A stretch of 64,000 bases of DNA from Ophthalmolycus amberensis (taxonomy: Eukaryota; Chordata; Actinopteri; Perciformes; Zoarcidae). The stretch spans positions 249,501 to 313,500 of the forward strand of contig JAFEUB010001472.1 of the NCBI GenBank assembly GCA_024529925.1, written 5' to 3'. Each line of letters begins with the position of its first letter. Positions within the stretch are counted from its first letter, which is position 1. The translations under genes and the position numbers were made by a program. The notes below the pieces were generated by a model. That model was not told the origin of the DNA. It worked only from the letters and a program-made list of their open reading frames with translations, and did no database searches. Shown here one piece after another: positions 35,256 through 50,363 of the stretch.

Positions 35256-35647
35256 CGTGCGTGCGTGTGTGTGTGAATAATGATTAACAGATATACCAGA
35301 CACCAATTCTATAAAACTGACACAATTAAATCTTGTGACCTAAGTAAGATTTTGCATAACTTTATAACTGCTATAACTGAAAAGAGCAGGTCTGGAGCTG
35401 CATTTGCAGTGTTAGAGATAGTGATGTTTTCAAATGAGGAGCATTTGTCGGAAATATGTATAAACATTGGAGCAAAAATGTTTTAGAGCAAAATGAATTC
35501 CAGTTGTATGTCTTAGTTTGTGATAATGTGCATTCCAACAGTTCTTCTCTCTCTGTTTCATCTGACTCTGTTTCTCTTTGTATCTTAAAGCTGCCACCAA
35601 AGGACACAGCTCCAGCCCAAACCCCCAGGAAGAGCGCCGGGCTCTGA
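27965..35647 (+). CDS. OCTN-type organic cation/carnitine transporter (SLC22A4/A5-like), ten exons
   Basis: Plasma-membrane major-facilitator carrier for organic cations or carnitine-like zwitterions. Exons: 27965-28324, 28493-28596, 31267-31418, 31687-31858, 32396-32537, 32697-32791, 33565-33779, 33896-34078, 35027-35184 and 35591-35647, giving about 545 residues. The MSCGKDFDEVTSFLG start resembles OCTN N-termini. TM1 is followed by a long extracellular loop with Asn-glycosylation sequons (NAS, NWT, NDT) and cysteines. Family motifs are SDRFGRRP after TM2 (about residues 153-160), PESPRWLL (about 266-273) and ELIPTVVRNMG late in the protein. Several exon sizes (104, 172, 215 and 183 nt) match my memory of human SLC22A5. 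The second intron uses a GC donor (CG/gcaagt); the nearby GT would break the frame. The exon 9 donor gtatgt is the first part of a (GT)n tract. The last exon reads LPPKDTAPAQTPRKSAGL then stop; it is the least certain part. I cannot assign A4 versus A5, nor the substrate. Confidence 0.92.
29131..29702. mobile_element. non-autonomous hAT-like element with 8 bp target duplication
   Basis: The element begins CAGGGGTCTCAAACTC and ends GAGTTTGAGACCCCTG, so the ends form a 16 bp perfect terminal inverted repeat. It is flanked on both sides by CTTTAAAG (29123-29130 and 29703-29710), an 8 bp target-site duplication characteristic of hAT transposons. The subterminal CGGCCCGCGGGCC sequence matches the familiar Charlie-like end type. 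There is no transposase frame. The middle is an imperfect minisatellite of GATAGAAAGTCAAAAT-like units. Confidence 0.9.
29272..29498. repeat. imperfect ~20 bp minisatellite inside the hAT-like element
   Basis: Repeated units of the form 'gaaagtcaaaattatgagata' with substitutions and length variation fill the centre of the element. Confidence 0.85.
32881..32950. repeat. short fragment of a fish LINE-like repeat
   Basis: CCATCCATCCATC followed by 'cctccggggtcgggtcacgg' and 'ggcagcaggct' resembles common truncated retroelement tails in fish genomes. The fragment is short, and the assignment is from memory of the pattern only. Confidence 0.35.
34703..34740. repeat. 13 bp tandem repeat, three copies
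   Basis: TTTGCTTGATGTG occurs at 34703 and 34716, and a partial variant (TTTGCTTGATGA) at 34729. It is in SLC22 intron 8. Confidence 0.9.
35185..35275. repeat. (GT)n microsatellite starting at the SLC22 exon 9 donor
   Basis: GTATGT followed by about 40 GT/GC dinucleotides. The first six bases serve as the only plausible donor for exon 9. Confidence 0.93.
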
Positions 35648-36745
35648 AGCAAATTTTACATAGTGGCCAAAACAGTGGAATTACAACTTCCAGGTCTGTA
35701 ATGTGATGCCATTTGAACCAAAAAATACTTTTTCCAATAGACGTACATTGGAAAAGAGACCTCGGTAATTTTAATAAAAGATCATCGGTCACCATCCATT
35801 TGAGCGTAACCAAAAAGTTCTTTCAGTCCCAGATCAACAAAGGAGCACTACCCCGTCTGCTTTAAGGTTTAACGTGTTGATAATCTTCTTGAAATGTAAT
35901 AAAGTGTTATGAGAGAGAGAGAAAGAGGCCTTTGGTTCCTCCAGATCTTGACTCAAAGTTAAAGTAAAAGAAAGAAAGGAGTAGATAGTCAGGTAGAACA
36001 AGAACTATGTCTGTGTTTAAGTATGTATACCGAGATGCACTGTGTTATCCTGCCGGTCACTTTTGTTGCCGTCAACATGTTTGCTCATTCTATGACCACA
36101 CTGAACAAAGTTGAGTAATTGCAAATGCATATATGAACATTTGACACCTTAAAGATTATGTGTACCAAAAAGCTTTGATGCAGCCCTCCTCTTGTCATTG
36201 TGCAGCAAGGAAGTAAACAGCTCAGGTCATGTGACCATGTACTAAACATGTGGCTCTGCACATATTTCACTTACACTCATTATTATTTCAATGTTTGCTG
36301 TAAATGCATTGATACATCAGTAACATTTTTAGAGCCTTATAACTATGGGATTAAATGGCTTTTAATACATCCATGCTACAGCCCAGTCAGATACAACTCT
36401 GAAGGCTGTAAAGAAATGAGCAACATCGCCCTCTACTGGAAGAACATCACACAGCAAGAGTGATGTGAATGCACACACACAAGTGTTTTCTGATGTGTTG
36501 GGCAGACATTAATGTTTATGGGATGGAACCTCTGAGCTTCTCAGGTCTTTTCAAATACATTTATATCGTCTTTAAAATATTCGTGTCAGTGTTTATACAT
36601 AAAGGTAGCTGGTAGCTTTGTTACATTTTCTGAAACTAGTTTCTTTTTGAAAATCCAGACTTCAAGGATCAAGGTTCAGGGTTTATTTACTGTCATTTTC
36701 AACATATGGTTGTACAACGAAATGCTGTTGCTGTCCCTTTATGTT

Positions 36746-36794
<49 letters not shown>

Positions 36795-38640
36795 AACAAC
36801 AACAGTAGTGAATTCCTGTAGTGCATTTTCTTTTAAATCTGATGACAGTTCTGCCCGCCCAGCTGGAGAGGGCAAACACTATCTTAACACTTATTTTATA
36901 ACCAAGGACAGCAGAGCAGGATTCTTTCAAGGTGTTCAGAATTCATGCTATTACACCTGATTCTTGTACCACAGCTGGTCCACAGCTGGATTACCAACAG
37001 TTCAAAGCAGGCAACTTCCAAAAGGCTCCAAAAAGTCAAAGAAATCGCTGGATGCCAATTGCTTTTAGTAATTTGATTAATTCAAAAAGTATTTTTTATT
37101 ATGGTAAATATTGTGCCGTCACTATACCATAACTTATTTGAATGATATTTTACTTTGAAACAGTCATTATTATTTTGGTAAAATAGCACTAGTTGACAAA
37201 ATGTGGCCATGCATTGACTGTGTTGTGTTATGTTCTAGATATGAACTTGTAACAGGGTACATTCACAATGCACTGAGAGCAGTAGGTAGTGGTGGGTGGT
37301 GGTGTCAATAGGGGCCCAACAGCAAATATTGCAAAGATATAACATAATCCATGCTTGGAACATTGGCTAAACATAATTCTGGTTGTAATTTTTTTATTTT
37401 ATGTGAGAAGAGTTTTAGGCCATTACATAATCCTATTTTTCTACGTTTTTCATAGGATGGTTAGCAAAAAATACGAGCACATGGAAGAAGGTTGCCTTCA
37501 GGTCTTTTTGCTAGAAAGGGTTTATTTTAACCCCAAATCGTGATATTTTCCCAAACCTAACGTACGTTTGTTACCTAAACCTAAGGACATTCCTGGCAGA
37601 AAGCCCTGGAGGCAGACTTCTCCCATGTGCAGTAATCTATAGGTACCCGCCCTCCTCGGTCTCTGATTGGCTAGTACTCGTTGCTATCGTTTGTAGGATT
37701 GGTTAGGTTGTAGCTTTAGGGTTAAAATAAATATCATGCTAAGCCAATCAGAGGCAGAGTCCAGCAAGTGTGCGGATGCTGGTCGGCCCCTGGACCTCAT
37801 CTCTGCTTCGGATACTGGGACCAGTGTCTGTCTGTCTGCAGCGACCACATACCTGCTAGAGGGAATAAGGGGCAAGGATTACAATAGACGGACACTACAG
37901 CCCCATTAGGCGGGTGTTTGTAACTTAAACACCTGGGCGGGTTTACGACACTGTCACAACGTCCGTAAAGGAAAACAGTCGCTTGCTATCAGCTAGCTTT
38001 AAATGTGTTGACGTTACTCTCATGCAACAGCGAACTAGCTAGCAGATTAAGCAAGTTAGCTAACGTGAAGCGCTGCTACTGATGGCTGTGGTTTTTGATA
38101 TATTTTGTTTTCCGTTATGTTGAAGCTAGTTCAGCGTAGAGTCATTACAAATTCACATATTTCACTTTAGTGCAGTGGCCATAATGCTAATTATCGTGCT
38201 TACCAGTGACGTCTCCGTTACGCCTCATCCGTTCACAACAACTGGCTAGCTAACGTGACTATAATCTAGCTAAGAAGGTAGCCAACGTTAGCGTCACTGT
38301 TTTTAGTCATTTACAGTGTTGCTCATTACAGTATTTGGAATCGGAGACTGGTCATTTAAGCAGAGTCTGAGGCCAAGCTTAAAATATTGAGCCCAATACT
38401 TTATGGTCACATTTTTACCTTTGTTAACTGTCTCACCTAATATCTGTCAGTCCACTAAGGGTAGTTAGTCCACATAGCATCTGCAAGATAATACCTGTTT
38501 TGCTTTTTAACCATTTATCCAAACGTTTGCACGGAAAGTAAAATTTGATCCTAATCACATTACTTTAATAGTAAATTATCAGTTGTAACCTGGAGAAAAC
38601 TGTCACTTAAGCCCACCTCATAGTTTATCCATCAGTGAAC
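35648..38640. other. intergenic region between the SLC22 gene and map2k2, including the map2k2 promoter/5' UTR
   Basis: A plus-strand AATAAA at 35898-35903 is the likely SLC22 polyadenylation signal. A (CA)n tract lies at 36748-36790, preceded by a dispersed-repeat-like segment ('caacgaaatgctgttgc'). From about 37620 to 38300 the sequence contains CCAAT boxes and unrepetitive DNA compatible with the map2k2 promoter. No other gene is supported. Confidence 0.6.
37661..37753. promoter_or_regulatory. paired inverted CCAAT boxes, probable map2k2 promoter
   Basis: CTCTGATTGGCT (37661-37672) and AGCCAATCAGAG (37742-37753) are exact reverse complements carrying opposed CCAAT (NF-Y type) sites 70 bp apart. 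They lie about 0.9 kb upstream of the map2k2 ATG. The transcription start is not visible. Confidence 0.35.
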
Positions 38641-42384
<3,744 letters not shown>

Positions 42385-43290
42385 ACACACACACACACAC
42401 TCATGCACACAGTATGTACATGTAAAAACATGGAGACACCCACATACACACCCTGTTTGCCACGTCCTCTCTCAGCTGAACCTCTGAAGTTTCCATCTGT
42501 CTAATGAACTCTACTGACAAGTAAGCCAGGAGAGACACTGTATCTACAGCACGAGTGTGTAAAGCCCAGTTATTACAATCATTGTTATGCATCCATACAT
42601 GTGTACAGGCAGATGTATATATGAATTTGCTTTCATATATACATCTGTATAAGTAAAGAAACGTTTATTTTATGGATACATGTCAGGTTATGACCTCAGG
42701 TGTGTCTGTGTTAGCAAGAGATGATCGAGTCTAGGATGTTCTTTGCATTTGATGATGTGACAGATTTCTACAAATTTTGAGATGTCTAAAGGTGAAACAC
42801 AATGTTTAATATATTTTAGCATGACCCTCGTGTCAAAGCCAAAAAAAAAAAAAGAAGTTACAACAATAAATGCACCCTCTGCTTCCTCTGTAGGGTTGTT
42901 AATTTAAAGCAGCATCCTCAGCTTGTTGTGTTACCATTAGCTTCAGATTAGCTACACTGGGGCAGAGGTTGCCTTTGAAAATACTGGAGATTCATCCCTG
43001 GACAGTACCCGCTGTAACAACACTGCTTTAATCATGTGAGCAAGCGGCATCACGACTCTGAGCAGCCTCAGAGGAAGCAAATTATTATCGCATTTTATTT
43101 GCAGTAATGTAAACAGGACATGGATTTGCCATTGAAGTGCATCCTGTGTTGCGGCAGAATCGGGACATTTTTTTCCTTTGTCTACTTCCTCCTTTAAGTA
43201 ACAATATAGATGTTTTCTATGGTAATGTCATTGAAAGCTTTGTCCTTATGAAGTCTGCATTGTCAATAAATGGCATGTGTTGTAAGATTA
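42385..43290 (+). other. map2k2 3' UTR
   Basis: Sequence following the stop codon. AATAAA signals occur at 42865-42870 and 43265-43270, so the UTR is about 0.5 or 0.9 kb long. An A13 run lies at about 42841-42853. Confidence 0.55.
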
Positions 43291-46200
43291 TGTCTTCATT
43301 TGCCAGACTATCACTATGCACTCATCTCACCAGAAGGGGGAAGCACTCACATGAAATGCACTGAGCACTTCGGTTCAATTACTAACAAAACTATGCTATC
43401 AAACAGAAATATCAAAATAGACTTGGTATGTGTAGTGTATTGTGCCTACATTGCTGCAACCAAGTTAGCGCATGCTTATACTGACTGAAACGAAAAGCAG
43501 GACCGTGATATAGAGCCCTGCTCAAATACATTAGTCCTCCATTTAAATCACCAGCACAATGATTCATCTGTTTGGCTCATGTCTGGACTAATAATGAAAT
43601 GTCTTCCCTTGAATGTCTTGTCAACTTCAGGCTGAAAATGTGAGGCGCTGAGCTAATAGAGAGACGTAGTGTTGCAATGTGTGGGGTGGCGAGTCTGAGC
43701 AATGTTGATGGGAGGGGGACTACTGCAGCAGAAAAACAGCAAAGTCTGCAGTCATTAATATGCAAATATGCAAATGAGAGGGTAATTAAGATTGGGCGTT
43801 TGTCAGTGGCTCTTTGATTGCTAATGAATTCAAATCTGCAAGAAAGGGGGAGGGGAGGATGAGCTAAAAAACGAAAAAAGAACAGGACGCTATTGTGCTT
43901 TTGCTTGCAAAAAATAAGAAAGAATCGTGAGCGGTCTATAGAACGTAAAGGCCCTATTCAACAGAAGAGAATACTGAACATTGATGCTTTTAGACTCGCA
44001 TCAAATATAAAAAACGACGACAACGCCCAAACAAAACTGATGAAGAAAAGACAAGAATCGCATGTAACGAGCGAGTACGTTATAATTCTGTTTGAGCACG
44101 AAGAGGAGCCACAGCATGAAAGGGGGGAAACGGAGCTATGAGTTTGTGCCAAGACAATTAACCATGTACACCGTCACTAAGCATTCGGCATGGCAGACTA
44201 GATCCACCACAGGAAGGAAGAGAGATTTCTGCTCATTAAGAGTGATGTGGCTGACCCCTGTAGAGAGAGATGCTCAGGTACCTTGGCAGGGGGTGTGCAG
44301 CGGCAGCATGTTGTGTGTCACAAACAGTGTTATTTTCATATTTCTGGAGAACGGGCGCCTACAGTTCACACATGAGCACACACTGCTGTTATCGTTGTTT
44401 CAGTGGTCCCTTGACACTTGTACATCTTCCTTCCTCCTTGGCATGTGAAATGAGAATGTGTATACAAGGAATAAAAACAAATTAAATGTTGTGAAGAATG
44501 GGGCAAAACAGCTGCTCTTGTCACCTTATAGCATAATGACTTTCTCACAATGCAGCAGTTTCTCCCAGGGCTGCGTTCTCGCCACAACAATGTCAATGTC
44601 TGTGATACCCAGTCAAAATACACTTAGATGGAGTCTTGTTGGGAATAATCCCAAAAGAGAAAGCACGCCACTGAACAAGTTTGATATTGACATTTTTTAA
44701 TACACTCCCAAATACTTGAGCCAGGACTATAAGTACAAACACTCAAAGTGATATATTTGGAATGGGATCCCAGGCCTGCTCTATGTGACAAGTGGTGGAG
44801 TATATGAGTGTGTTTGCATGTGTGTGAAAGAGAGAGAAGGGGCTTTATTTTTCGCAGGAAACAGGAAACCAGAAGTCATAACAGGATGCCCCAGGTTTTC
44901 ATACTGTACCTGATGCGTGGGTGGCTGCATGGGGGTAACCCATTTACAAAGCTATCGTCTAGAAGAAGAGAGAGCCCAGGAAAGAGTGGGTGGATAGGAG
45001 GGTACACATTTAGGGGTTAGGAAAATGGAGTTCCACTCTAAATATAGCTTTTTGTGTGTGTGCGTGTGTCTTGCGCCTTACGTTCAACCTCGGTGTTGTT
45101 TTGCCTCCGTGCCATTTGTCCTACTTTTTAAAAGGCAACAAACCAAACATTGTTTGATGTTTTGCAGAGAGCTGTGATATGATCACTTCCACGGCAAATA
45201 CATGCACCGTCTTTCCCCAGGTGTGCTGTAGGAGCTTCTCGAGTGAATCTGTGACATGACACCAGTTTTGTCATAATGAGGTTGATCTGCTCCCGTTGAC
45301 TGAATGCTCCTCACCCTGTTGGAAAAACATAAAGACGCATTTAACTGCATCTGTCTTTAACAATGCATAAAGCATGCATTGGCTCCCTGTGCCTAATTAA
45401 AATTGACTGTTGTAGCCTACATCTTTATGCATGTATTTAGTCCTAAAAGGATAACATGGTAACCAGTCTTTAGGCCCACTGTTAATGACATACAGGTGTG
45501 TGCTTGAGTTGCATGTGTGCAACGCATGCTGAGCATGTGTGTGTGCACGAACCACAAAGTGGATGGCTGAGTTTTCTCGTAAAGGCCAGCACAGATGTTA
45601 TTTAGGTTGTTTCCCCTCAAACCAGTTGAGGTTTTCTTTAGAAAGTCTCAAAACAAACGCTGACATTAACTGCAGCCATGTTTACATAACCACCAAGGTA
45701 CAACTCATGAGAAAACAGCAACCAGGTCATTTTTTGTGAGTTAGACACTGGTTCATGCAAACTCTTTTGATTCCAGCTTGGCAAAAGGAAGTAGCTGCAC
45801 CATTATTATTTTATTTTATGCCACTATCTTTCTCTCTTCCACATGGATAAAAACACACACTCGTGCATTCACACATGTTGCACCCATTTTCTATCTGCAA
45901 ATGTTTTTGTTCCTCCCTAATTACTAAGTTAAACCTAAGCCATAACTATTGGACACATTGTGAATGTGTAATAGTATATTCAAAGATGTCAAATATGATC
46001 ATAGGGGCTACTGTTATGGCTATAAATAAGCTACTTGGGGTATATTCATGTGCTACTAACCCTAACCCGGGAACTGTGCACTAAACTAAAACTATTTGAA
46101 AACAAATGGGTATTGCGAATGCATAATAAGTAATGTTATTGCAAGATTGTACATGGTATCAAATACATAGCTCATTGTGGTATGTATTCATAGCCAGGTC

Positions 46201-46700
46201 GCACAATAATCTGAGGTTTTTGGCCATGAATTTAGACAACATTGGCAATTACAATCCTCAAAAGAACAACTTTCTTCCGGTCTTATCCATGTTTAGCACA
46301 AGAGCATGGCTGAGGATGGCGGACTGCTATCTCTCTCAGACTCACAAACAAACACGAACATTTTCTGTAGCGCAGGCACAGCTTGAGAACAAAATTAAAA
46401 CGCAAGCAACCCGAAGGCAAAACGAGACTGCCCTAAAGCTTGATGATGAAATATACTTGGACGTCCCACTTGTCAATCAATTTTGTCTCGTCTCCAATTG
46501 GTCCTCCCTGTGATATTATCATTCCATCTTCTACTGGTCGAGGCTGTTGGGCTTTCCGCTGTCCTCATCCGCCAGTCGACATAGGTCCCCGCGAATTGCT
46601 AAGTACGGTCATTTTGTGTCGTGTTTACACCCACAAAGCAGAGGTATTTTATTGTATTTGAGATAACTGCCCCGGTTGTACGAGGATTACTGAAGCCTGC
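43291..46700. other. intergenic region between map2k2 and tcf3
   Basis: No supported exon. The notable content is the tandem-octamer element at 43753-43790. The remaining open frames are short and lack family resemblance. Confidence 0.6.
43753..43790. promoter_or_regulatory. octamer/homeodomain motif cluster A upstream of tcf3
   Basis: Contains CATTAATATGCA (43753-43764) running into two abutting octamers, ATGCAAATATGCAAAT (43760-43775), then AATTAAG (43784-43790). ATGCAAAT is the POU-factor octamer and AATTA a homeodomain core. It resembles vertebrate conserved enhancers in composition. Function is inferred. Confidence 0.4.
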
Positions 46701-47097
46701 TGCGTTTGGCGTGTTCATTTGAGTCGAGATTGGACATCGCTGATGTTTCAGCGTCCATGTCCCCCCGTAGGCTGAGCTGCGGAGTGATATTCACTTCATT
46801 GGAACCGACAATGTGGAGGCTGTTAAAATGTCTACTTGGAAAATGAAATTGTTACATTTTCTCCAACAATAAGGAAACAGAGCGGCTTCAGCGTTATGGT
46901 TAGAAACGTGTTTTCAGTTTCGTGACGAAAACAAGAAGCAGACGAGTCGACGGGAGGAGTGGTTCATATTGTCTTTCCTCGTTTTCATCGAGCCCACAGT
47001 CCGGACCACGGGGGGAAGGATCCGATCCACAACTTTGTTTTTCTCTCTACTGCAGCCGTCGATTTCTCCCTGTTGGATGCCAGAAAATTGATTCCAG
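46700..47097 (+). promoter_or_regulatory. possible tcf3 promoter and noncoding first exon
   Basis: A CpG-containing region ends with a consensus donor (CCAG/gtaaat at 47098). It is placed as expected for an upstream noncoding exon of an E-protein gene. No start site can be seen and the 5' boundary is arbitrary. Confidence 0.3.
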
Positions 47098-50000
47098 GTA
47101 AATATGTGTCTAACTATACATTCACGAGAAACGTATGCATGTCAAACAGAAGTCGCCTGTCGCGTTGTTACCGGAGTAATGATCAAGTTTTTAAGCGCAT
47201 CGTTTCAAGTTGTAACCGAGTGCCTCAGCCGGGAAAAGCGGGGTCTTGGATTTTCGTCCCTTCGGCCTGAGCGAGCTCGCGGCGTTCTTACAATTCGGAC
47301 TATCGGCGGGTTATATGTGGTGGAAAAGACGTCTTTGTTCACTTCAGTGGGCCATAACGGTAGCTGTTACTACACATTAGCATATCGTCGGACTCAATCA
47401 GCTCCCCCAGGATTCATCTTTCTATAGTATGTCGGGTTTTCTAGACACAAGCGTATTAACGTTAGCCGTGAAGCGTTAACATCGATTTGTTTCATCTAAC
47501 GGTGCAACATTCCCGGTTGTAGCTAAAATGGCAGTATTCTCCACCTGGTACCAATATGTGAGAGTTTCACTAATGTAGCGTAGGTCACTGTACTCGTAGG
47601 TTTAAAACGCAACATTGTGTGAATATAATGAAATCCTAGTGATAAGTGTAACTCTGGGGTATTCTTTTTATTATTTTTTTACCCTCCCTCCACCAACAGC
47701 ACACCACTTTAACACGCAACAAGAACGCAGCTAAAGCCTTATTTACTCCATCTTGCTTCATTCAAAACACGTTTTTGAACAATTATTTCAAGAATTCTCG
47801 ACTTTTATTCTCATTTTGTCGGGTTCCGGCCTTTCAGCTGAAACTTTGGTGGCCCGAGTCTTTGTGTTCATTAGTGCCCCATTCTGCTGCTCGACGTGGG
47901 GAGCAGGCAACAGGTTTTAAGGCCTTTTTTTTAAACGTCCCGCAGGGTTTAAACCCACCGACGACACACTAAAACTCTCAAATCTCCCTTTTCACGCCAG
48001 GTATGAGATGTTATGGGGGGTATTTGTGCCTTAAAACTTTTTCGCCAAATGGGAAGGCCGGAGGTGGGGGTGCTCAAGACAAGCGTATGCAACTTCCATT
48101 TGTTAGGAGGGGCTAACACTTATCCCCCATTTTGACCTCAGCTCAGTGGAAGACAGGAATCGCCACATTATGTAGTGCCAAAGTATTTGCGCTTGTTTTT
48201 ATGTAATAACACGTTTAGTCATTAGTCGTTTCTCTTTCAGAAAGTATTCCATGTTACATTATTTTATTAGTTTTTTCCCCATTAGTCTTGATTCAGTGGT
48301 TGCATCCTTTCGTGCCTTCAGAGTCCGATGTAGATGTTATCACAGTTTTACTTGATTATAAACAAAGTAGTGACATTACTCCCAATATTTCCAGGAGTAT
48401 CACTGGTAAAAGTTGCACTTTAATGCATATAACATAGGTATAAAGTTAGTTGCCATGAACAGCTAAACTTACTTAAGATAATTGGACTTTTCTGTGTCTA
48501 GTGCATCATTTTAGATTTAAAGTGAATCTTCAATCATGCCCTGAAAATGATACTCAGTTATTTTAGTGGTAGAAGTGAAATCATCCCAGGAGCATTTACA
48601 TATGTCGCCTTCATGAGGTCATGACTAAATATCTAAAGCCTCACCCACATTGTTTAAAATACTGTATGAATGTTGTAGTATTTGTTATTTTAGCTTTCTG
48701 TCCCTTTCTTGACTGGACTAACTAATTGCAACAAAACAAAATGTTGGACTAAATATACATTTGGAGAATCTCACAGTGGTCAGCTTTTGTTGGTTGACTG
48801 CCAAATTGCTCATTCAATTTTGTATAAATGTTTGAAGTTATAGTAGTTGTTATACTCTAAGTTACGTCTTGTTGATGACAGATCTCTGCACCCCAACGTT
48901 CTCTATTGGCAACACAGTTTTCCAATGCTTTTTGTTGAACAATGCATGTCATTTTGCAGTCTTAGTAATATTCAGACAATATTTGCCGGCACTCATGAGG
49001 TGAATATGTTGTATCAACATTTGCAGATGTAGAAAAACATTGTGAGGCAGCTTTTAGGGCAATAAAAAGAGGTACACAGTTTCAAATCCTTTTTTAAAGT
49101 GGCAAAGTAAAGAAAACCAATGATAACATATTCTAGTCTCAGAAGTACAGTGGCCACAAGTCAACCACCAACAACACGAACTCAACGTCACTTACTTAGT
49201 TGTTTACGTGCTTTACAGGTGCCATACAACACCTCTGAGCACTGACAAAATCATAACATTATGATTTTCCCCAGATGGTATTTACCGCAGTGCTTTTGTA
49301 TTGCAAAGCGTCGGCTGGTTGGCTCACCGTGTGTCGAAATTATACTTATTTAGATGTTTAACACACATGGCCTGAATTTGCATTTGATACCGGCTGGCCG
49401 GACCATACATTAGTTATTTGAGAATTACGTCCTGTTATTGCACTACGGTTCTCATAAGAGCTGTTAGAGCATGTTGGTGTTTGAGGTAGAGGAAGCTGCC
49501 CGAGTCCTGGACCCGACTAACAACGAATGCACTGTGGCCTGTGGCTAAACCGTGGTCACACGTGTTAGATGCGGGCTAACAGGGAAACTCTTAGAACTCA
49601 GTGGATTTCTCAGTACTTGTTCAATAGCTTGATGGTCGCACAAGAAGGCTACATCTACAGCACCAACGTTTCATTTTAGATGAAGATGATCTCGTTCTAG
49701 ATGAGCGTTTTAGCCCCGTTCTCAAGCACACTACCATGCCTGACACAACATGCATCGGCCATGTGGCATACCACAACTTTATTAGTAAAATTATTCCTTT
49801 CCTCCTGTCTTTACCCAAAACCAGTTGTTCGTGTAGGGCTGGTAACACGGCGCTGGACACGGGAATCGTCGCAAAGCGCTCGAATAATAGTGTGCCCCCC
49901 CCCCCCCCCCCCGGTGGATGTAGGAAGTAGAAGCCTTATCCTCGTTACTTCTCATATTCATATTGAGCGAAGTGAATACTTTTGAGTCATGTGAATCATT

Positions 50001-50320
50001 ATTTGGGAGAAATCATTATTAGATTGATGCTGGATATAGGTTTGGACACTGTCTGGAGTTGTTTATTAAAAAGATCTCTTTCTTATTCTCATAACGTTTG
50101 CCACCATTCCTGTTGGTTGTGACAACATTTTGCTCATCAGCTTTATTGTTGAGCGATGGGCAATCAACAACGCCACTAGAAACAACTTAACAATGGAAGA
50201 AGCAACAATTCGGGCACTCACTCAGACATGTTAAAACGAGGCTCCAGTTAAACTATGATCTTCTGAACCACGTATTTGTAAGTGAAGATATACTCATACT
50301 CGCCTTACCTCTGCTTGTAG
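47098..50320 (+). other. probable tcf3 5' intron
   Basis: No coding exon is seen. A C18 run occurs at 49895-49912. A likely splice acceptor (cttgtag) at 50314-50320 precedes the first coding exon. Confidence 0.45.
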
Positions 50321-50363
50321 TCGCTTGCTGAGACTGAAACGGCCGAGTTAACAGCAGCAGAGA

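Noticed and set aside
49621..49860. 79-residue minus-strand frame (MSSAVLPALHEQ...)
   Set aside because: It has an Arg/Ser-rich low-complexity end, no family match and no splice support, and lies in the probable tcf3 5' intron.
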